Counted from the stretch's first letter, positions 50,735-59,930 are shown. The stretch is DNA of 64,000 nucleotides from Streptomyces sp. S4.7 (GCF_010384365.1 NZ_CP048397.1:4092001-4156000), one strand, 5' to 3'. Translations and numbers: made by a program. The notes: a model not told the origin generated them from the sequence alone.

Positions 50735-52087
50735 GTGACCAATACACAGACGACGACGGCGAAGGCCGCGACCGGGAAAACCCGGAGCCCCGAGTTCCGC
50801 CTGGCCGACGGCCTGCTCAGAGGCCTGCGCCAGGACCTCTTCCACGACGCCTTCGCCTACCGGCCGCTGCCGCGCATGGCGACGGACGGAGTCATCACGC
50901 GTCGGCTGCCGGGGGCGATACGGGAGTACGCGGGGTGGTTCCCGCACTTCGCGATCGTCGCCTGCGCCCTGTTCGCGCTGCTCATCGGGATCGGCAACGG
51001 ATCGGGTACGGACCTGCTCGCGGTGGCGCCGGTCCTGCTGGTTCTCGTCAGGCCCGTCGCGGCCTGGTGGCTGGCCCTCGCGGTCACCGCGGTCACCGGC
51101 ATGAGCGGTTCGTACTACTCGGACTGGCCTTGGACACCCTCCGCCTTCGCCTCGTATCTGACCGTCATGACGATCGTCGCGATACGGACGACGCCGCGCA
51201 CCGCGGGCTGGATGTGGGTGCTGACCCTCGGGTACTCGCTGTTCGTCGGGACCCTGTTCGGCGGCGGCCTCGGATACGGCTCGGCCAGCGCGCCCATGCT
51301 CTTCGTCTCGGCGCTCATCCTGTTGACGGTTGCCGCGATACACATCCGCCGTGACGCCAGGAACGAGGTCGCGGTGCAGCGCAGCGTCAACGCGGTGGAG
51401 CGCGGCCGGCGCACGCTGCTCGAAGAGCGCACCACCATCGCCCGAGAGCTGCACGACGTCGTCGCGCACCACATGTCGGTCGTCGCCATCCAGGCGGAGG
51501 CGGCGCCCTACCGCGTCGAGAATCCACCGCCCGAGCTGGAGAAGGCCTTCGCCACCATCAGGGAGAACGCGGTGGCCGCGCTGACCGAGCTGCGCCGTGT
51601 CCTCGGAGTCGTACGGGCCGAGGACTACGACGCCCCCGACGCCCCGCAGCCGACTCTCGCGGATCTCGAAGGGCTGCTGTCCAACGTCCGTGAGGCAGGG
51701 CTGACCGTGGAGCAGACGGTCACCGGAGCGGTACGGGAGCTGCCGCAGGGCGTCGAGCTGTCGGCGTACCGGATCATCCAGGAAGCACTCAGCAACGCCC
51801 TGCGGCACGCGCCGGGTGCGACGGCGAAGGTGGAGGTCTCCTACGTGCTCGGCGGGCTCGGCCTGCGGATAGTCAACACACCGCCGCAGGGGCTGGTGAA
51901 GCCCTCGCCGGGTGCCGGGCACGGCATCACGGGGATGCGGGAGCGGGTGAGCATGCTGAACGGTGAGATGACGGCGAGGCTGCTGCCGGACGGCGGCTAC
52001 GAGGTCGCGGCGTACATACCGGTCGCCGTTCAGGACGAGGACGAGCCCGAGGACATGGCTCCGGGGACCGACGGGAAGGCGTCATGA
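50735..52087 (+). CDS. Sensor histidine kinase, NarL-type system (HisKA_3)
   Basis: Predicted protein of 450 residues from GTG 50735 (alternative GTG 50705). Residues 60-210 hold about five to six membrane helices (FAIVACALFALLIGIG, LLAVAPVLLVLVRPVAAWWL, ...). The dimerisation/phosphoacceptor box is ERTTIARELHDVVAHHMSVV with the His in ELHDVVAHH. The ATPase domain has YRIIQEALSNALRHAPG and GITGMRERVSMLNGEM. No extracellular sensor loop of size, so it probably senses the membrane itself. The stop overlaps the regulator ATG (ATGA). Confidence 0.93.
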   Translation: MTNTQTTTAKAATGKTRSPEFRLADGLLRGLRQDLFHDAFAYRPLPRMATDGVITRRLPGAIREYAGWFPHFAIVACALFALLIGIGNGSGTDLLAVAPVLLVLVRPVAAWWLALAVTAVTGMSGSYYSDWPWTPSAFASYLTVMTIVAIRTTPRTAGWMWVLTLGYSLFVGTLFGGGLGYGSASAPMLFVSALILLTVAAIHIRRDARNEVAVQRSVNAVERGRRTLLEERTTIARELHDVVAHHMSVVAIQAEAAPYRVENPPPELEKAFATIRENAVAALTELRRVLGVVRAEDYDAPDAPQPTLADLEGLLSNVREAGLTVEQTVTGAVRELPQGVELSAYRIIQEALSNALRHAPGATAKVEVSYVLGGLGLRIVNTPPQGLVKPSPGAGHGITGMRERVSMLNGEMTARLLPDGGYEVAAYIPVAVQDEDEPEDMAPGTDGKAS

Positions 52088-52743
52088 CGATCCGCGTACT
52101 GATCGTCGACGACCAGGTGATGGTCCGTGAGGGCTTCTCGGTCCTGCTGAACGCGATGCCGGACATCGAGGTCGTCGGCGAGGCGGTGAACGGCCGCGAG
52201 GCCGTCACCCAGGTCGCGGCCCTCGGCCCCGACGTGGTCCTGATGGACATCCGGATGCCGGAGCTGAACGGCATCGAGGCGACACGGGAGATCGTGGCGG
52301 CGGACGCCGATGCGAAGGTCCTCGTGCTGACGACGTTCGACCTGGACGAGTACGTGTACCAGGCGCTGCGGGCGGGGGCCTCCGGCTTCCTGCTGAAGGA
52401 CGCGTCGGCACGCCAACTGGCCGACGGGGTCAGGGTGGTGGCGTCCGGCGAGGCGCTGCTCGCGCCCACCGTGACACGCCGGCTGATCACGGAGTTCTCC
52501 AAGCTGGCGGAGTCCCCGCGCCCACCGGCGCTGGCACAGATGGGGGAGCTGACGGAGCGGGAGACCGAGGTCCTGGTCCTGATCGCGCAGGGACTGTCCA
52601 ACGCGGAGATCGCGGCGCATCTGGTCGTCGCCGAGTCCACGATCAAGACGCATGTGAGCCGCATCCTGGTGAAGCTGGGGCTGCGGGACCGCACACAGGC
52701 GGCGGTGTTCGCGTACGAGGCGAGGCTCGTCACTCCGGGGTGA
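52084..52743 (+). CDS. NarL/FixJ-family response regulator
   Basis: Predicted protein of 219 residues from ATG 52084, coupled to the kinase. Receiver: LIVDDQVMVREG, phosphoacceptor Asp55 in DVVLMDIRMP, then LTTFDLDEYVY and Lys in LLKDAS. The C-terminal LuxR-type HTH includes LTEREREV-like LTERETEVLVLIAQGLSNAE and STIKTHVSRILVKLGLRDRT. Targets are unknown; the ABC exporter and P450 downstream are not obviously linked. Confidence 0.94.
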   Translation: MTIRVLIVDDQVMVREGFSVLLNAMPDIEVVGEAVNGREAVTQVAALGPDVVLMDIRMPELNGIEATREIVAADADAKVLVLTTFDLDEYVYQALRAGASGFLLKDASARQLADGVRVVASGEALLAPTVTRRLITEFSKLAESPRPPALAQMGELTERETEVLVLIAQGLSNAEIAAHLVVAESTIKTHVSRILVKLGLRDRTQAAVFAYEARLVTPG

Positions 52744-52886
52744 CCACTTGTCCGTACCTCCCGGTCCCGCCGGCAGCGGACTCGACACCGAGATTCTCCG
52801 GGACTGGTCAGGTGGCGGACGGACAGGACCTCGGTCCGTCGGGCCGTGCTCCGTGAGTCGGGGGCGCGGGTCAGTAGCGTGCGGGT

Positions 52887-54131
52887 ATGGCAGTCTCCTC
52901 CGATTCCTCCCGCGGCCCGTCCACTCCCGCCGTGTCCTTCGACCCCTGGTCGCCCGGCTTCGTCGCCGATCCGTACCCGGCCTACTCGGAGCTGCGCGAC
53001 CGCGGGCGGCTCCACTACTTCGAGCCGTCGCGGCAGTGGCTGGTCCCCCACCACGCCGACGTGTCGGCCCTGCTGCGGGACCGGCGGCTGGGGCGGACGT
53101 ATCTGCACCGCTTCACGCACGAGGAGTTCGGCCGTACGCCCACGCCGGAGGCGCACGAACCGTTCCACATTCTCAACGGCAACGGCCTGCTCGACCTGGA
53201 GGCACCGGACCACACCAGGATCCGGCGCCTGGTGTCGAAGGCGTTCACACCGCGCAGGATCGAGGTGCTCGCCCCGACCGTCGGGCGGCTCGCCGCCGAG
53301 CTGGTGGGCGGGCTGTGCGAGGCGGGCGGAGGGGATCTGCTCGCCGAGGTGGCGGAGCCGCTGCCGGTGGCCGTCATCGCCGAGATGCTCGGTATCCCGG
53401 TGGCGGACCGGGCGCTGCTGCGGCCCTGGTCGGCCGACATGTGCGCGATGTACGAGCTGAACCCGACGGAGGAGGTGGCGCGGCGGGCGGTCCGGTCGTC
53501 ACTCGAATTCACCGGCTATCTGCGGGATTTGATCGCCGACCGGCGGGCCGCGCCCGGTGCCGATCTGCTCTCCGCGCTGATCGCGGCGCAGGACGCGGGT
53601 GACCGTCTGAGTGAGCAGGAGATGATCTCGACCTGTGCGCTCCTGCTCAACGCGGGCCACGAGGCGACGGTCAACACCACCGTCAACGGATGGTGGACCC
53701 TCTTCCGGCATCCCGAGCAGCTGGCGGCGCTGCGGTCCGGTGAGGCGCCGCTGGCCACAGCTGTGGAGGAGCTGCTGCGGTACGACACACCGCTCCAGAT
53801 GTTCGAGCGGTGGGTGCTCGACGACATCGAGATCGACGGCATCCTCGTGCCGCGCGGCGCCGAGCTCGCGCTCCTCTTCGGCTCCGCCAACCGCGACCCG
53901 TCGCGCTTCGACCGCCCGGACACCCTCGATCTCACCCGCGCCGACAATCCCCATCTGACGTTCGGCGCGGGGATCCACTACTGCCTGGGCGCGGCGCTGG
54001 GGCGGCTCGAACTGAGCGCGTCGTTCGGTGAGTTGCTGCGCCGGGCGCCGTCACTGCGGCTCGTCGCCGAGCCGCAGTGGAAGCCGGGCTATGTGATCCG
54101 GGGGGTGCGGGAGCTGCTGGTGGAGGTGTGA
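52887..54131 (+). CDS. Cytochrome P450, CYP107-like
   Basis: Predicted protein of 414 residues from ATG 52887. I-helix LLLNAGHEATVNT, K-helix EELLRYDTP (ExxR), and heme ligand loop FGAGIHYCLGAALGR with the axial Cys. In the I-helix the usual acid-alcohol pair (D/E)T is E-A-T: Glu is followed by Ala-Thr, the AGHEAT variant common in bacterial P450s. From memory, the syntenic S. coelicolor gene is CYP107T1. No ferredoxin gene is adjacent. Substrate unknown. Confidence 0.92.
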   Translation: MAVSSDSSRGPSTPAVSFDPWSPGFVADPYPAYSELRDRGRLHYFEPSRQWLVPHHADVSALLRDRRLGRTYLHRFTHEEFGRTPTPEAHEPFHILNGNGLLDLEAPDHTRIRRLVSKAFTPRRIEVLAPTVGRLAAELVGGLCEAGGGDLLAEVAEPLPVAVIAEMLGIPVADRALLRPWSADMCAMYELNPTEEVARRAVRSSLEFTGYLRDLIADRRAAPGADLLSALIAAQDAGDRLSEQEMISTCALLLNAGHEATVNTTVNGWWTLFRHPEQLAALRSGEAPLATAVEELLRYDTPLQMFERWVLDDIEIDGILVPRGAELALLFGSANRDPSRFDRPDTLDLTRADNPHLTFGAGIHYCLGAALGRLELSASFGELLRRAPSLRLVAEPQWKPGYVIRGVRELLVEV

Positions 54132-54154
54132 CGCCCCCTGTGGGGCGTCACACC
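54125..54154 (+). terminator. P450 terminator overlapping its stop codon
   Basis: Stem of 13 bp (54125-54137 with 54142-54154, loop CTGT). The 5' arm includes the TGA stop of the P450 gene. It also lies before the end of the opposing ABC permease gene. Confidence 0.75.
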
Positions 54155-54191
54155 CCCGGCCGTCGGACTCCGGCCCGTCAGGCCCCGGCCG

Positions 54192-55850
54192 TCACTTGGT
54201 TTCCAGGTCCCGGCGGCGGAAGCCCGCGAGGCCCAGCGCGATCAGCCCGGCCGCGAGGGCGGTCAGGACAAGCACGGGCGTCCAGCTCATCCCGGCGGCC
54301 GGCAGCTGGGGTACGTGCCCGAAGGGGGACAGGTTGTTCATCCAGCCGGGGAACTGGAGGATCGACCCGAGATACCCGACCAGGAACGCGTAGACGGGCA
54401 CGATCCAGGCCGCCGTTCCGGCCCGGGGGAACCAGCCGAAGAGCGTCACGGCCACGCCGACGGTGACCCACAGCGCGGGCGCGTACGCCAGGGCGGCGCC
54501 GACGAGTTCGAGGACGAGGCCGCCGTCCCCGACCGACGCGGCGCCCGAGACGCCGAAGCCCAGCCCGGCCACGAGCAGCAGCGCCGTACCGCCGGCGAGC
54601 GCGACGGCCACATGGCTGCCCACCCAGCGGTCACGGGAGAGGCCGGTGGCCAGCAGCGGTTCGGCACGGCCCGCACTCTCCTCGGCGCGCGGACGCAGCG
54701 TGGCCATCACCACGTACACGGCGGCCACGACGGCGATGACGACCATGACCATCGAGGCGAACGACTCGGCGAGGGACGCGCCGCCGATCTTCTCCAGCGC
54801 CTCCTGGATCTGCTCGATGTCCTTCACCATGTCGGCGGCCTCGCCGAGGATGGAGCCGTACATCACGCCCATCAGGAACAGTCCCGCGCCGAAGCCCAGC
54901 AGCGTCCCCCGGTGCAGCCGCAGCGCGAAGCCGAGTGGCCGGGTGAGCGCGTCGGAGGCCGTACGCCTGCCGAGCCGGGCGGAGCGCAGTCCGGCGCCGA
55001 CGTCGCGCCGGGTGCTCAGTGCGAAGCCGGTGGCGGCGGTCAGCGCGGCGAGTGCCAGACAGAGCAGCAGCGGCCACCAGCGGTTGTCGACGAAGACGTA
55101 CGTGCGCTGGCCCCAGCCGATCGGCGACAGCCAGGACAGCGCGTCGTTGCCCACGTCGCCCGAGGCGCGCAGTACGTAGGCGACGCCGATGACGGCGAGC
55201 GCCATGCCGGAGGCGCCGCGTGTGTGGGCGGTGATCTGCACGGTGATCGCCGCGACGCCCGCGAAGACGAGACCGATGGCGGCGAGCGTGAGCCCGTACA
55301 GCAGCGCCTCGCCGGTGGCGATCCCGTCGATGCCCGCCGACAGGACGCTCAGTGTCAGCAGCGCGGCGAGTGCGAGGTTGGCGACGGCGGCGACGACCAG
55401 CGCGGACGCGAGCTGCGCGTGATGTCCGACGACGGTGGAGCGCACCAGCTCGGCGCGGCCGGTCTCCTCCTCGTCGCGGGTGTGCCTGGTGACGATCAGG
55501 ACGCTCATCAGACCGACCAGGACGGCCATGAAGCCGATCAGCTGGTGGCCCGTCATCGAGCCGATGTTGTAGTCGGTGAGGTAGTGGCGCGGCCCGGTCA
55601 TGGCGAGCGCGGCGGGGCTGTCCATGGAGCTGACGGCCGTGGCGCGTTCCTCGGCGGTGGAGTACAGCGTCTTGAACTCGGTCACCGTGGACATCGTGCC
55701 GAGGGTGAGGGCGACCACCCAGACGGGGATACGGACGCGGTCCCGGCGCAGACCGAAGCGGATCAGGGTCCCGGTGCCGGCGAGGGCGCCGGCCCCGGTC
55801 CCGGCGGGCGCGGAGGCGCGGCCGGCGGCGGGTGCCGTGACGGTGGTCAT
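54192..55850 (-). CDS. ABC exporter permease
   Basis: Predicted protein of 552 residues from ATG 55850, overlapping the ATPase stop by 4 nt. Two blocks of about six helices each, with conserved phrases TRHTRDEEETGRAELVRSTV, SWLSPIGWGQRTYVFVDNRW and LRPRAEESAGRAEPLLATGL. This is the arrangement of ABC-2-type permeases of putative polyketide or drug exporters in actinobacteria. Co-transcribed with the ATPase. Confidence 0.88.
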   Translation of the reverse strand: MTTVTAPAAGRASAPAGTGAGALAGTGTLIRFGLRRDRVRIPVWVVALTLGTMSTVTEFKTLYSTAEERATAVSSMDSPAALAMTGPRHYLTDYNIGSMTGHQLIGFMAVLVGLMSVLIVTRHTRDEEETGRAELVRSTVVGHHAQLASALVVAAVANLALAALLTLSVLSAGIDGIATGEALLYGLTLAAIGLVFAGVAAITVQITAHTRGASGMALAVIGVAYVLRASGDVGNDALSWLSPIGWGQRTYVFVDNRWWPLLLCLALAALTAATGFALSTRRDVGAGLRSARLGRRTASDALTRPLGFALRLHRGTLLGFGAGLFLMGVMYGSILGEAADMVKDIEQIQEALEKIGGASLAESFASMVMVVIAVVAAVYVVMATLRPRAEESAGRAEPLLATGLSRDRWVGSHVAVALAGGTALLLVAGLGFGVSGAASVGDGGLVLELVGAALAYAPALWVTVGVAVTLFGWFPRAGTAAWIVPVYAFLVGYLGSILQFPGWMNNLSPFGHVPQLPAAGMSWTPVLVLTALAAGLIALGLAGFRRRDLETK

Positions 55851-56767
55851 CGGGCAGCCCCGTTGCCGCCCGCGCCGGCCGCCAGCTCGTCGCCGTAGTG
55901 CCGCAGCATCAGCTCTTCGAGGGTCGGCGGGTGGCTGGTCAGGCTGCGGATGCCGAACTCGCCGAGCCGGTGGATCGCGGCGTCCAGGTGCGCGCCGTCG
56001 ACGGCGAAGTGCACCCTGCGCTCTGTCACCCGCACCGCGTGGACCCCGGCCATCGCGTCGAGTCCGGTGACCGCCCGCTCGGTCTCGGCCTCGACGGTCG
56101 TACGGGTCAGGTGCCGCATCTCGGAGAGTGTGCCGGACTGCACGTTGCGGCCCTTGCGGATGATGCTGACGCGGTCACAGAGCTTCTCGACCTGGGCCAG
56201 GATGTGGCTGGAGAGGAGCACCGTCTTGCCGGCCGCCTTCGCCTGGAGGATGACGTCCTGGAAGACGACCTCCATGAGCGGGTCGAGACCGGCCGTCGGC
56301 TCGTCCAGGAGCAGCAGTTCGGCGTCGGACGCGAGCGCGGCGACGATGGCGACCTTCTGCCGGTTTCCCTTGGAGTAGGCCCGGCCCTTCTTGGTGGGGT
56401 CCAGGTCGAACCGTTCGATCAGCTCGTCCCTGCGCTGCCGGTCCAGACCGCCGCGCAGCCTGGAGAGCAGGTCGATGGCCTCCCCGCCGGTGAGGTTGGG
56501 CCACAGCTCGACATCTCCGGGCACGTAGGCGAGCCGGCGGTGCAGGGCGACGGCGTCCTTCCACGGGTCCTTGCCGAGGAGCTGGGTGGCGCCCGAGTCG
56601 GCGCGCAGCAGCCCGAGCAGGACGCGGATGGTGGTGGACTTTCCGGCGCCGTTGGGGCCGAGGAAGCCGTGGACCTCACCGGAGTCGACGGCGAGGTCGA
56701 GGCCGTCCAGTGCGTGCGTCCGGCCGAACGACTTGTGCAGTCCGGCCACGGTGATTGCCTTCTTCAT
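55847..56767 (-). CDS. ABC exporter ATP-binding protein
   Basis: Predicted protein of 306 residues from ATG 56767. Walker A GPNGAGKSTTIRVLLG, signature YSKGNRQKVAIVAALA, Walker B LLLLDEPTAGLDPLM and H-loop LLSSHILAQVE. The C-terminal extension DUF4162-like region is typical of drug-export ATPases. Divergent from the MarR/GbsR-type regulator gene with an inverted repeat between. Confidence 0.92.
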   Translation of the reverse strand: MKKAITVAGLHKSFGRTHALDGLDLAVDSGEVHGFLGPNGAGKSTTIRVLLGLLRADSGATQLLGKDPWKDAVALHRRLAYVPGDVELWPNLTGGEAIDLLSRLRGGLDRQRRDELIERFDLDPTKKGRAYSKGNRQKVAIVAALASDAELLLLDEPTAGLDPLMEVVFQDVILQAKAAGKTVLLSSHILAQVEKLCDRVSIIRKGRNVQSGTLSEMRHLTRTTVEAETERAVTGLDAMAGVHAVRVTERRVHFAVDGAHLDAAIHRLGEFGIRSLTSHPPTLEELMLRHYGDELAAGAGGNGAAR

Positions 56768-56783
56768 GCTTTGGAAATTACAC

Positions 56784-56803
56784 TGACTTCAGAAGCTTGT
56801 GAA
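56784..56803. promoter_or_regulatory. Operator of the ABC exporter / GbsR-type regulator promoter
   Basis: ACTTCA-N8-TGAAGT (56784-56803); with one mismatch the repeat extends to TGACTTCA/TGAAGTTA. It starts 17 bp before the exporter ATPase start codon, in an AT-rich patch, and fits a dimeric MarR-type repressor. Confidence 0.65.
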
Positions 56804-56899
56804 GTTAAGGACCCGTATAAATGGGCTCGATAGACTTGATCCAGGCGCCCACGGCACCGAGGACGCCGTGGGCACGGAGACAGGAACCGAGGTCAGTGC

Positions 56900-57466
56900 A
56901 TGGGTGAGCGGCGGCGGGAGGAAGGCCGTGCCGGAGACCACGACCACGGTGCCGGGGAAGCGACCCGTGCCCGGGAGGCCCACGGCTCCGCGGAAGAGGA
57001 CGAGGCCGCCGTCTCACAGTTCGTCGAACGCTTCGCGGCCCAGCTCGTCGAGGCGGGTATGACCCGCATGCCGGCCAGGGTCTTCGCCGCGCTTCTCTCC
57101 TCCGAGCGGGGCGTCCTGAGTTCCGCCGAACTCGGCGAGCAGCTGAAGGTCAGCCCGGCGGCCGTCTCCGGCGCGATCCGCTATCTCGCCCAGGTCAACA
57201 TGGTCACCAGGGAGCGCGAACCGGGCTCACGGCGCGAGCGTTACCGGGTCCAGGGCAACCAGTGGTACCAGACGCTGACCAACCGCGACTCCATGCTCAG
57301 GCGCTGGCAGTCCACCCTGCGGGAGGGCGTCGACCACTTCGGGATCGACACCCCGCAGGGGCAGCGGATCAACGAGACGATGGAGTTCTTCATCTTCCTG
57401 GAGTCGGAGCTCGGATCGCTGATGGACCGCTGGACGGAGCACCGGGCGGAGCAACTCGGCCGATGA
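56900..57466 (+). CDS. MarR/GbsR-type transcriptional regulator
   Basis: Predicted protein of 188 residues from ATG 56900. A charged N-terminus precedes the winged helix: MTRMPARVFAALLSSERGVL, SSAELGEQLKVSPAAVSGAI, RYLAQVNMVTREREPGSRRE. The C-terminal helical part DTPQGQRINETMEFFIFLES is the GbsR-like dimerisation segment. Such regulators commonly repress a divergent ABC exporter. The 3' end is convergent with the kinase-like gene 20 bp away. Confidence 0.88.
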   Translation: MGERRREEGRAGDHDHGAGEATRAREAHGSAEEDEAAVSQFVERFAAQLVEAGMTRMPARVFAALLSSERGVLSSAELGEQLKVSPAAVSGAIRYLAQVNMVTREREPGSRRERYRVQGNQWYQTLTNRDSMLRRWQSTLREGVDHFGIDTPQGQRINETMEFFIFLESELGSLMDRWTEHRAEQLGR

Positions 57467-57485
57467 CGGACCCGGCGGGGGCTGT

Positions 57486-58352
57486 TCAGTTTCCGGACGG
57501 GCCCAGCCCCGCCGGCAGCGTCAGCCCCCACGCCCCCGCCCGCAGCGTCCAGGTCCGCGTCCGCACCGGCCCCGTCACCGCCGCGTCCGCCCGGTAGCGG
57601 AAGTCCGCGCCCGAGACCGTCACCGACAGCGCGCTGGCCGTGATCGGCTCGGCCGAGGAGCGCGTACGGATCACGACCTCCGCCCGGCCGCCGCGCGAGC
57701 GCACCGTCACGGTCTCGACCGGCTCGTCCAGATCGCTCAGCACCACACCGTCCGCCTCCACCCGCAGGCGGTGCGTGTGGACGGCGAGCACCTGCGGCAC
57801 CGGCTTGACCAGCGTCCGGACCAGGGACCGGCAGGTGTCCCACACGGACGAGCCGCCCGGCCCGCCCGGACCACCACCGCGCCCCGGCTGCCCGTCCGCT
57901 CCCGGTGGCGCCGGGATCCGCAGATCCCCCAGCACCACACCGTCGCTGTCGTCGACGAGCAGGTCCAGCCGCCGTACGACCCCGTCGAGCACCGCACGCG
58001 CCGCGGCGACCGCGCCCGTGGGCACGCCGAGCGAGTGCGCCAGGTCGACCGAGACCCCGACCGGCACCAGCGACAGCGCGCCCGCGGACAGGTCGCGCTC
58101 CCGGTGCAGCAGGGCGACCGTCCGCAGCAGGGCGTGGTCGTCACCGACCACCACCGGCCGCCGCGAGCCTCTGCGGGCCAGCACCCGCGCGAATTCGGCC
58201 GGCCCGTCGGGCAGACAGAATTTCGCGGTCGCGCCCGCGCTCAACACATCTTTCGCGATCCGGACTGATTCGCCGTCGGTCCGGCGGGCGACCGGGTCGA
58301 TGACCACCAGAAGCTGCTGCGCACCGTTCTCGTCGGGCTCTGGAGCCGACAC
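57486..58352 (-). CDS. Diacylglycerol-kinase-like protein without the catalytic glycine motif
   Basis: Predicted protein of 288 residues from GTG 58352 (GGAAGG 7 nt upstream). It has the layout of the DAGK/NAD-kinase-like fold: VVIDPVARRTDGESVRIAKD, LVPVGVSVDLAHSLGVPTG and FRYRADAAV near the end. The nucleotide-binding GGDGT is VVGDDHALLRT here, and the PlGTgNDfA element is PVGVSVDLA. Active lipid kinases need both. A Gly/Pro insertion (GQPGRGGGPGGPGG) lies around residue 165. It is probably not a lipid kinase any more. Divergent from purA, as in other Streptomyces. Confidence 0.7.
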   Translation of the reverse strand: MSAPEPDENGAQQLLVVIDPVARRTDGESVRIAKDVLSAGATAKFCLPDGPAEFARVLARRGSRRPVVVGDDHALLRTVALLHRERDLSAGALSLVPVGVSVDLAHSLGVPTGAVAAARAVLDGVVRRLDLLVDDSDGVVLGDLRIPAPPGADGQPGRGGGPGGPGGSSVWDTCRSLVRTLVKPVPQVLAVHTHRLRVEADGVVLSDLDEPVETVTVRSRGGRAEVVIRTRSSAEPITASALSVTVSGADFRYRADAAVTGPVRTRTWTLRAGAWGLTLPAGLGPSGN

Positions 58353-58385
58353 CTCGGTCCTTCCTCGGGTAGCATCTTTGTGCAA

Positions 58386-58415
58386 GAGCCCCTTGCGCTA
58401 TTGCGCCAGGGGCTT
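58386..58415. terminator. Hairpin in the kinase-like gene / purA divergent leader
   Basis: Stem 58386-58398 with 58403-58415, one internal T-C mismatch and loop TATT. It stands 34 bp upstream of the minus-strand start and about 145 bp upstream of purA. No T-run. It may be an insulator between the divergent promoters or a leader structure of one transcript. Confidence 0.5.
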
Positions 58416-58560
58416 GGTCTATTCCGGGGCAACCGGTTCGACGGCTCAGGCTTCGTCGTACAGCGACGGACGGTTCTCGTGCGAGATGTCGCACGTCCGC
58501 GTCCGGCGAATGTACGTCCCCTGACCTTGGACATGCCCCGCCCGGAAGGGGTGTACGCCT

Positions 58561-59844
58561 GTGCCCGCACTTGTGCTGCTCGGTGCTCAGTGGGGTGACG
58601 AAGGCAAGGGAAAGGCCACCGACCTGCTCGGTGGATCCGTGGACTATGTGGTGCGCTACCAGGGTGGCAACAACGCCGGCCACACGGTCGTCGTCGGCGA
58701 CCAGAAATACGCGCTGCATCTCCTCCCTTCCGGAATCCTCTCGCCCGAATGCACGCCGGTGATCGGCAACGGCGTTGTCATCGACCCGGCCGTCCTGCTC
58801 TCCGAGCTGAGTGGGCTCAACGACCGCGGCGTTGACACGTCGAAGCTTCTGATCAGCGGAAACGCGCATCTGATCACTTCGTACCACACCACGATGGACA
58901 AGGTGACGGAACGGTTCCTCGGTTCCCGGAAGATCGGCACGACGGGCCGTGGCATCGGCCCGACGTACGCCGACAAGATCAACCGGGTCGGTATCCGCGT
59001 CCAGGACCTCTACGACGAGTCGATCCTGATCCAGAAGGTCGACGCGGCGCTGGACTTCAAGAACCAGATCCTCGCCAAGCTCTACAACCGCCGTGCCATA
59101 GAGGCCGGGAAGATCGTGGAGGAGCTGCTGGTCTACGCGGACAAGCTGCGTCCGTACGTCAGCGACACGACGCTCGTCCTCAACGACGCGATCGACGCCG
59201 GAAAGGTCGTGCTCTTCGAGGGCGGCCAGGGCACCCTCCTGGACGTCGACCACGGCACGTACCCCTTCGTGACCTCGTCGAACCCGACGGCGGGCGGCGC
59301 CTGTACGGGCGCCGGTGTCGGCCCCACGAAGATCAGCCGGGTCATCGGCATCCTCAAGGCGTACACGACACGCGTCGGCGCGGGCCCCTTCCCGACGGAG
59401 CTGCTCGACGAGGACGGCGAGGCACTGCGCCGCATCGGCGGTGAGCGGGGCGTCACCACGGGCCGCGACCGCCGCTGCGGCTGGTTCGACGCGGTGATCT
59501 CCCGCTACGCGACGCGGGTCAACGGCCTGACGGACTTCTTCCTCACCAAGCTGGACGTGCTCACGGGCTGGGAGCGGATCCCGGTCTGTGTCGCGTACGA
59601 GATCGACGGCAGGCGCGTCGAGGAACTCCCGTACAGCCAGAGCGACTTCCACCACGCGAAGCCGGTCTACGAGTACCTGCCGGGCTGGAGCGAGGACATC
59701 AGCAGGGCGAAGACGTTCGACGACCTGCCGAAGAACGCGCAGGACTACGTGAAGGCGCTGGAGGAGATGTCCGGTGCCCCGATCTCCGCGATCGGCGTGG
59801 GTCCGGGCCGTACGGAGACGATCCAGATCAACTCCTTCCTGTAG
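58561..59844 (+). CDS. purA: Adenylosuccinate synthetase
   Basis: Predicted protein of 427 residues from GTG 58561 (GGAAGGGG upstream). Signature WGDEGKGKATDLLGG at the N-terminus, NNAGHTVV, GTTGRGIGPTYADKINRVGI, EGGQGTLLDVDHGTYPFVTS and VTTGRDRRCGWFDAV. It joins IMP and aspartate with GTP hydrolysis, the first step from IMP to AMP. Length and motifs are complete. Strong hairpin terminator follows. Confidence 0.98.
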   Translation: MPALVLLGAQWGDEGKGKATDLLGGSVDYVVRYQGGNNAGHTVVVGDQKYALHLLPSGILSPECTPVIGNGVVIDPAVLLSELSGLNDRGVDTSKLLISGNAHLITSYHTTMDKVTERFLGSRKIGTTGRGIGPTYADKINRVGIRVQDLYDESILIQKVDAALDFKNQILAKLYNRRAIEAGKIVEELLVYADKLRPYVSDTTLVLNDAIDAGKVVLFEGGQGTLLDVDHGTYPFVTSSNPTAGGACTGAGVGPTKISRVIGILKAYTTRVGAGPFPTELLDEDGEALRRIGGERGVTTGRDRRCGWFDAVISRYATRVNGLTDFFLTKLDVLTGWERIPVCVAYEIDGRRVEELPYSQSDFHHAKPVYEYLPGWSEDISRAKTFDDLPKNAQDYVKALEEMSGAPISAIGVGPGRTETIQINSFL

Positions 59845-59895
59845 GAGACGGGTTCGACCGCGGCTGCGAGGTGCGCGGCTCGGCAGCGACACAGC

Positions 59896-59930
59896 TCCGC
59901 CCCGGTGGCCGTCACGGCCACCGGGGCGGA
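59896..59930 (+). terminator. purA terminator, 16-bp stem
   Basis: Perfect 16-bp stem (59896-59911 with 59915-59930) and a TCA loop, 51 bp after the purA stop. Confidence 0.85.

Noticed and set aside
49739..51922. Minus-strand open frame over the NmrA-like and histidine kinase genes
   Set aside because: Low-complexity Arg/Asp translation; the plus-strand genes are coupled and complete.
58430..58450. GGTTCGA sequence suggesting the T-loop of a tRNA
   Set aside because: No 5-bp T-stem, acceptor stem or anticodon arm can be folded around it.
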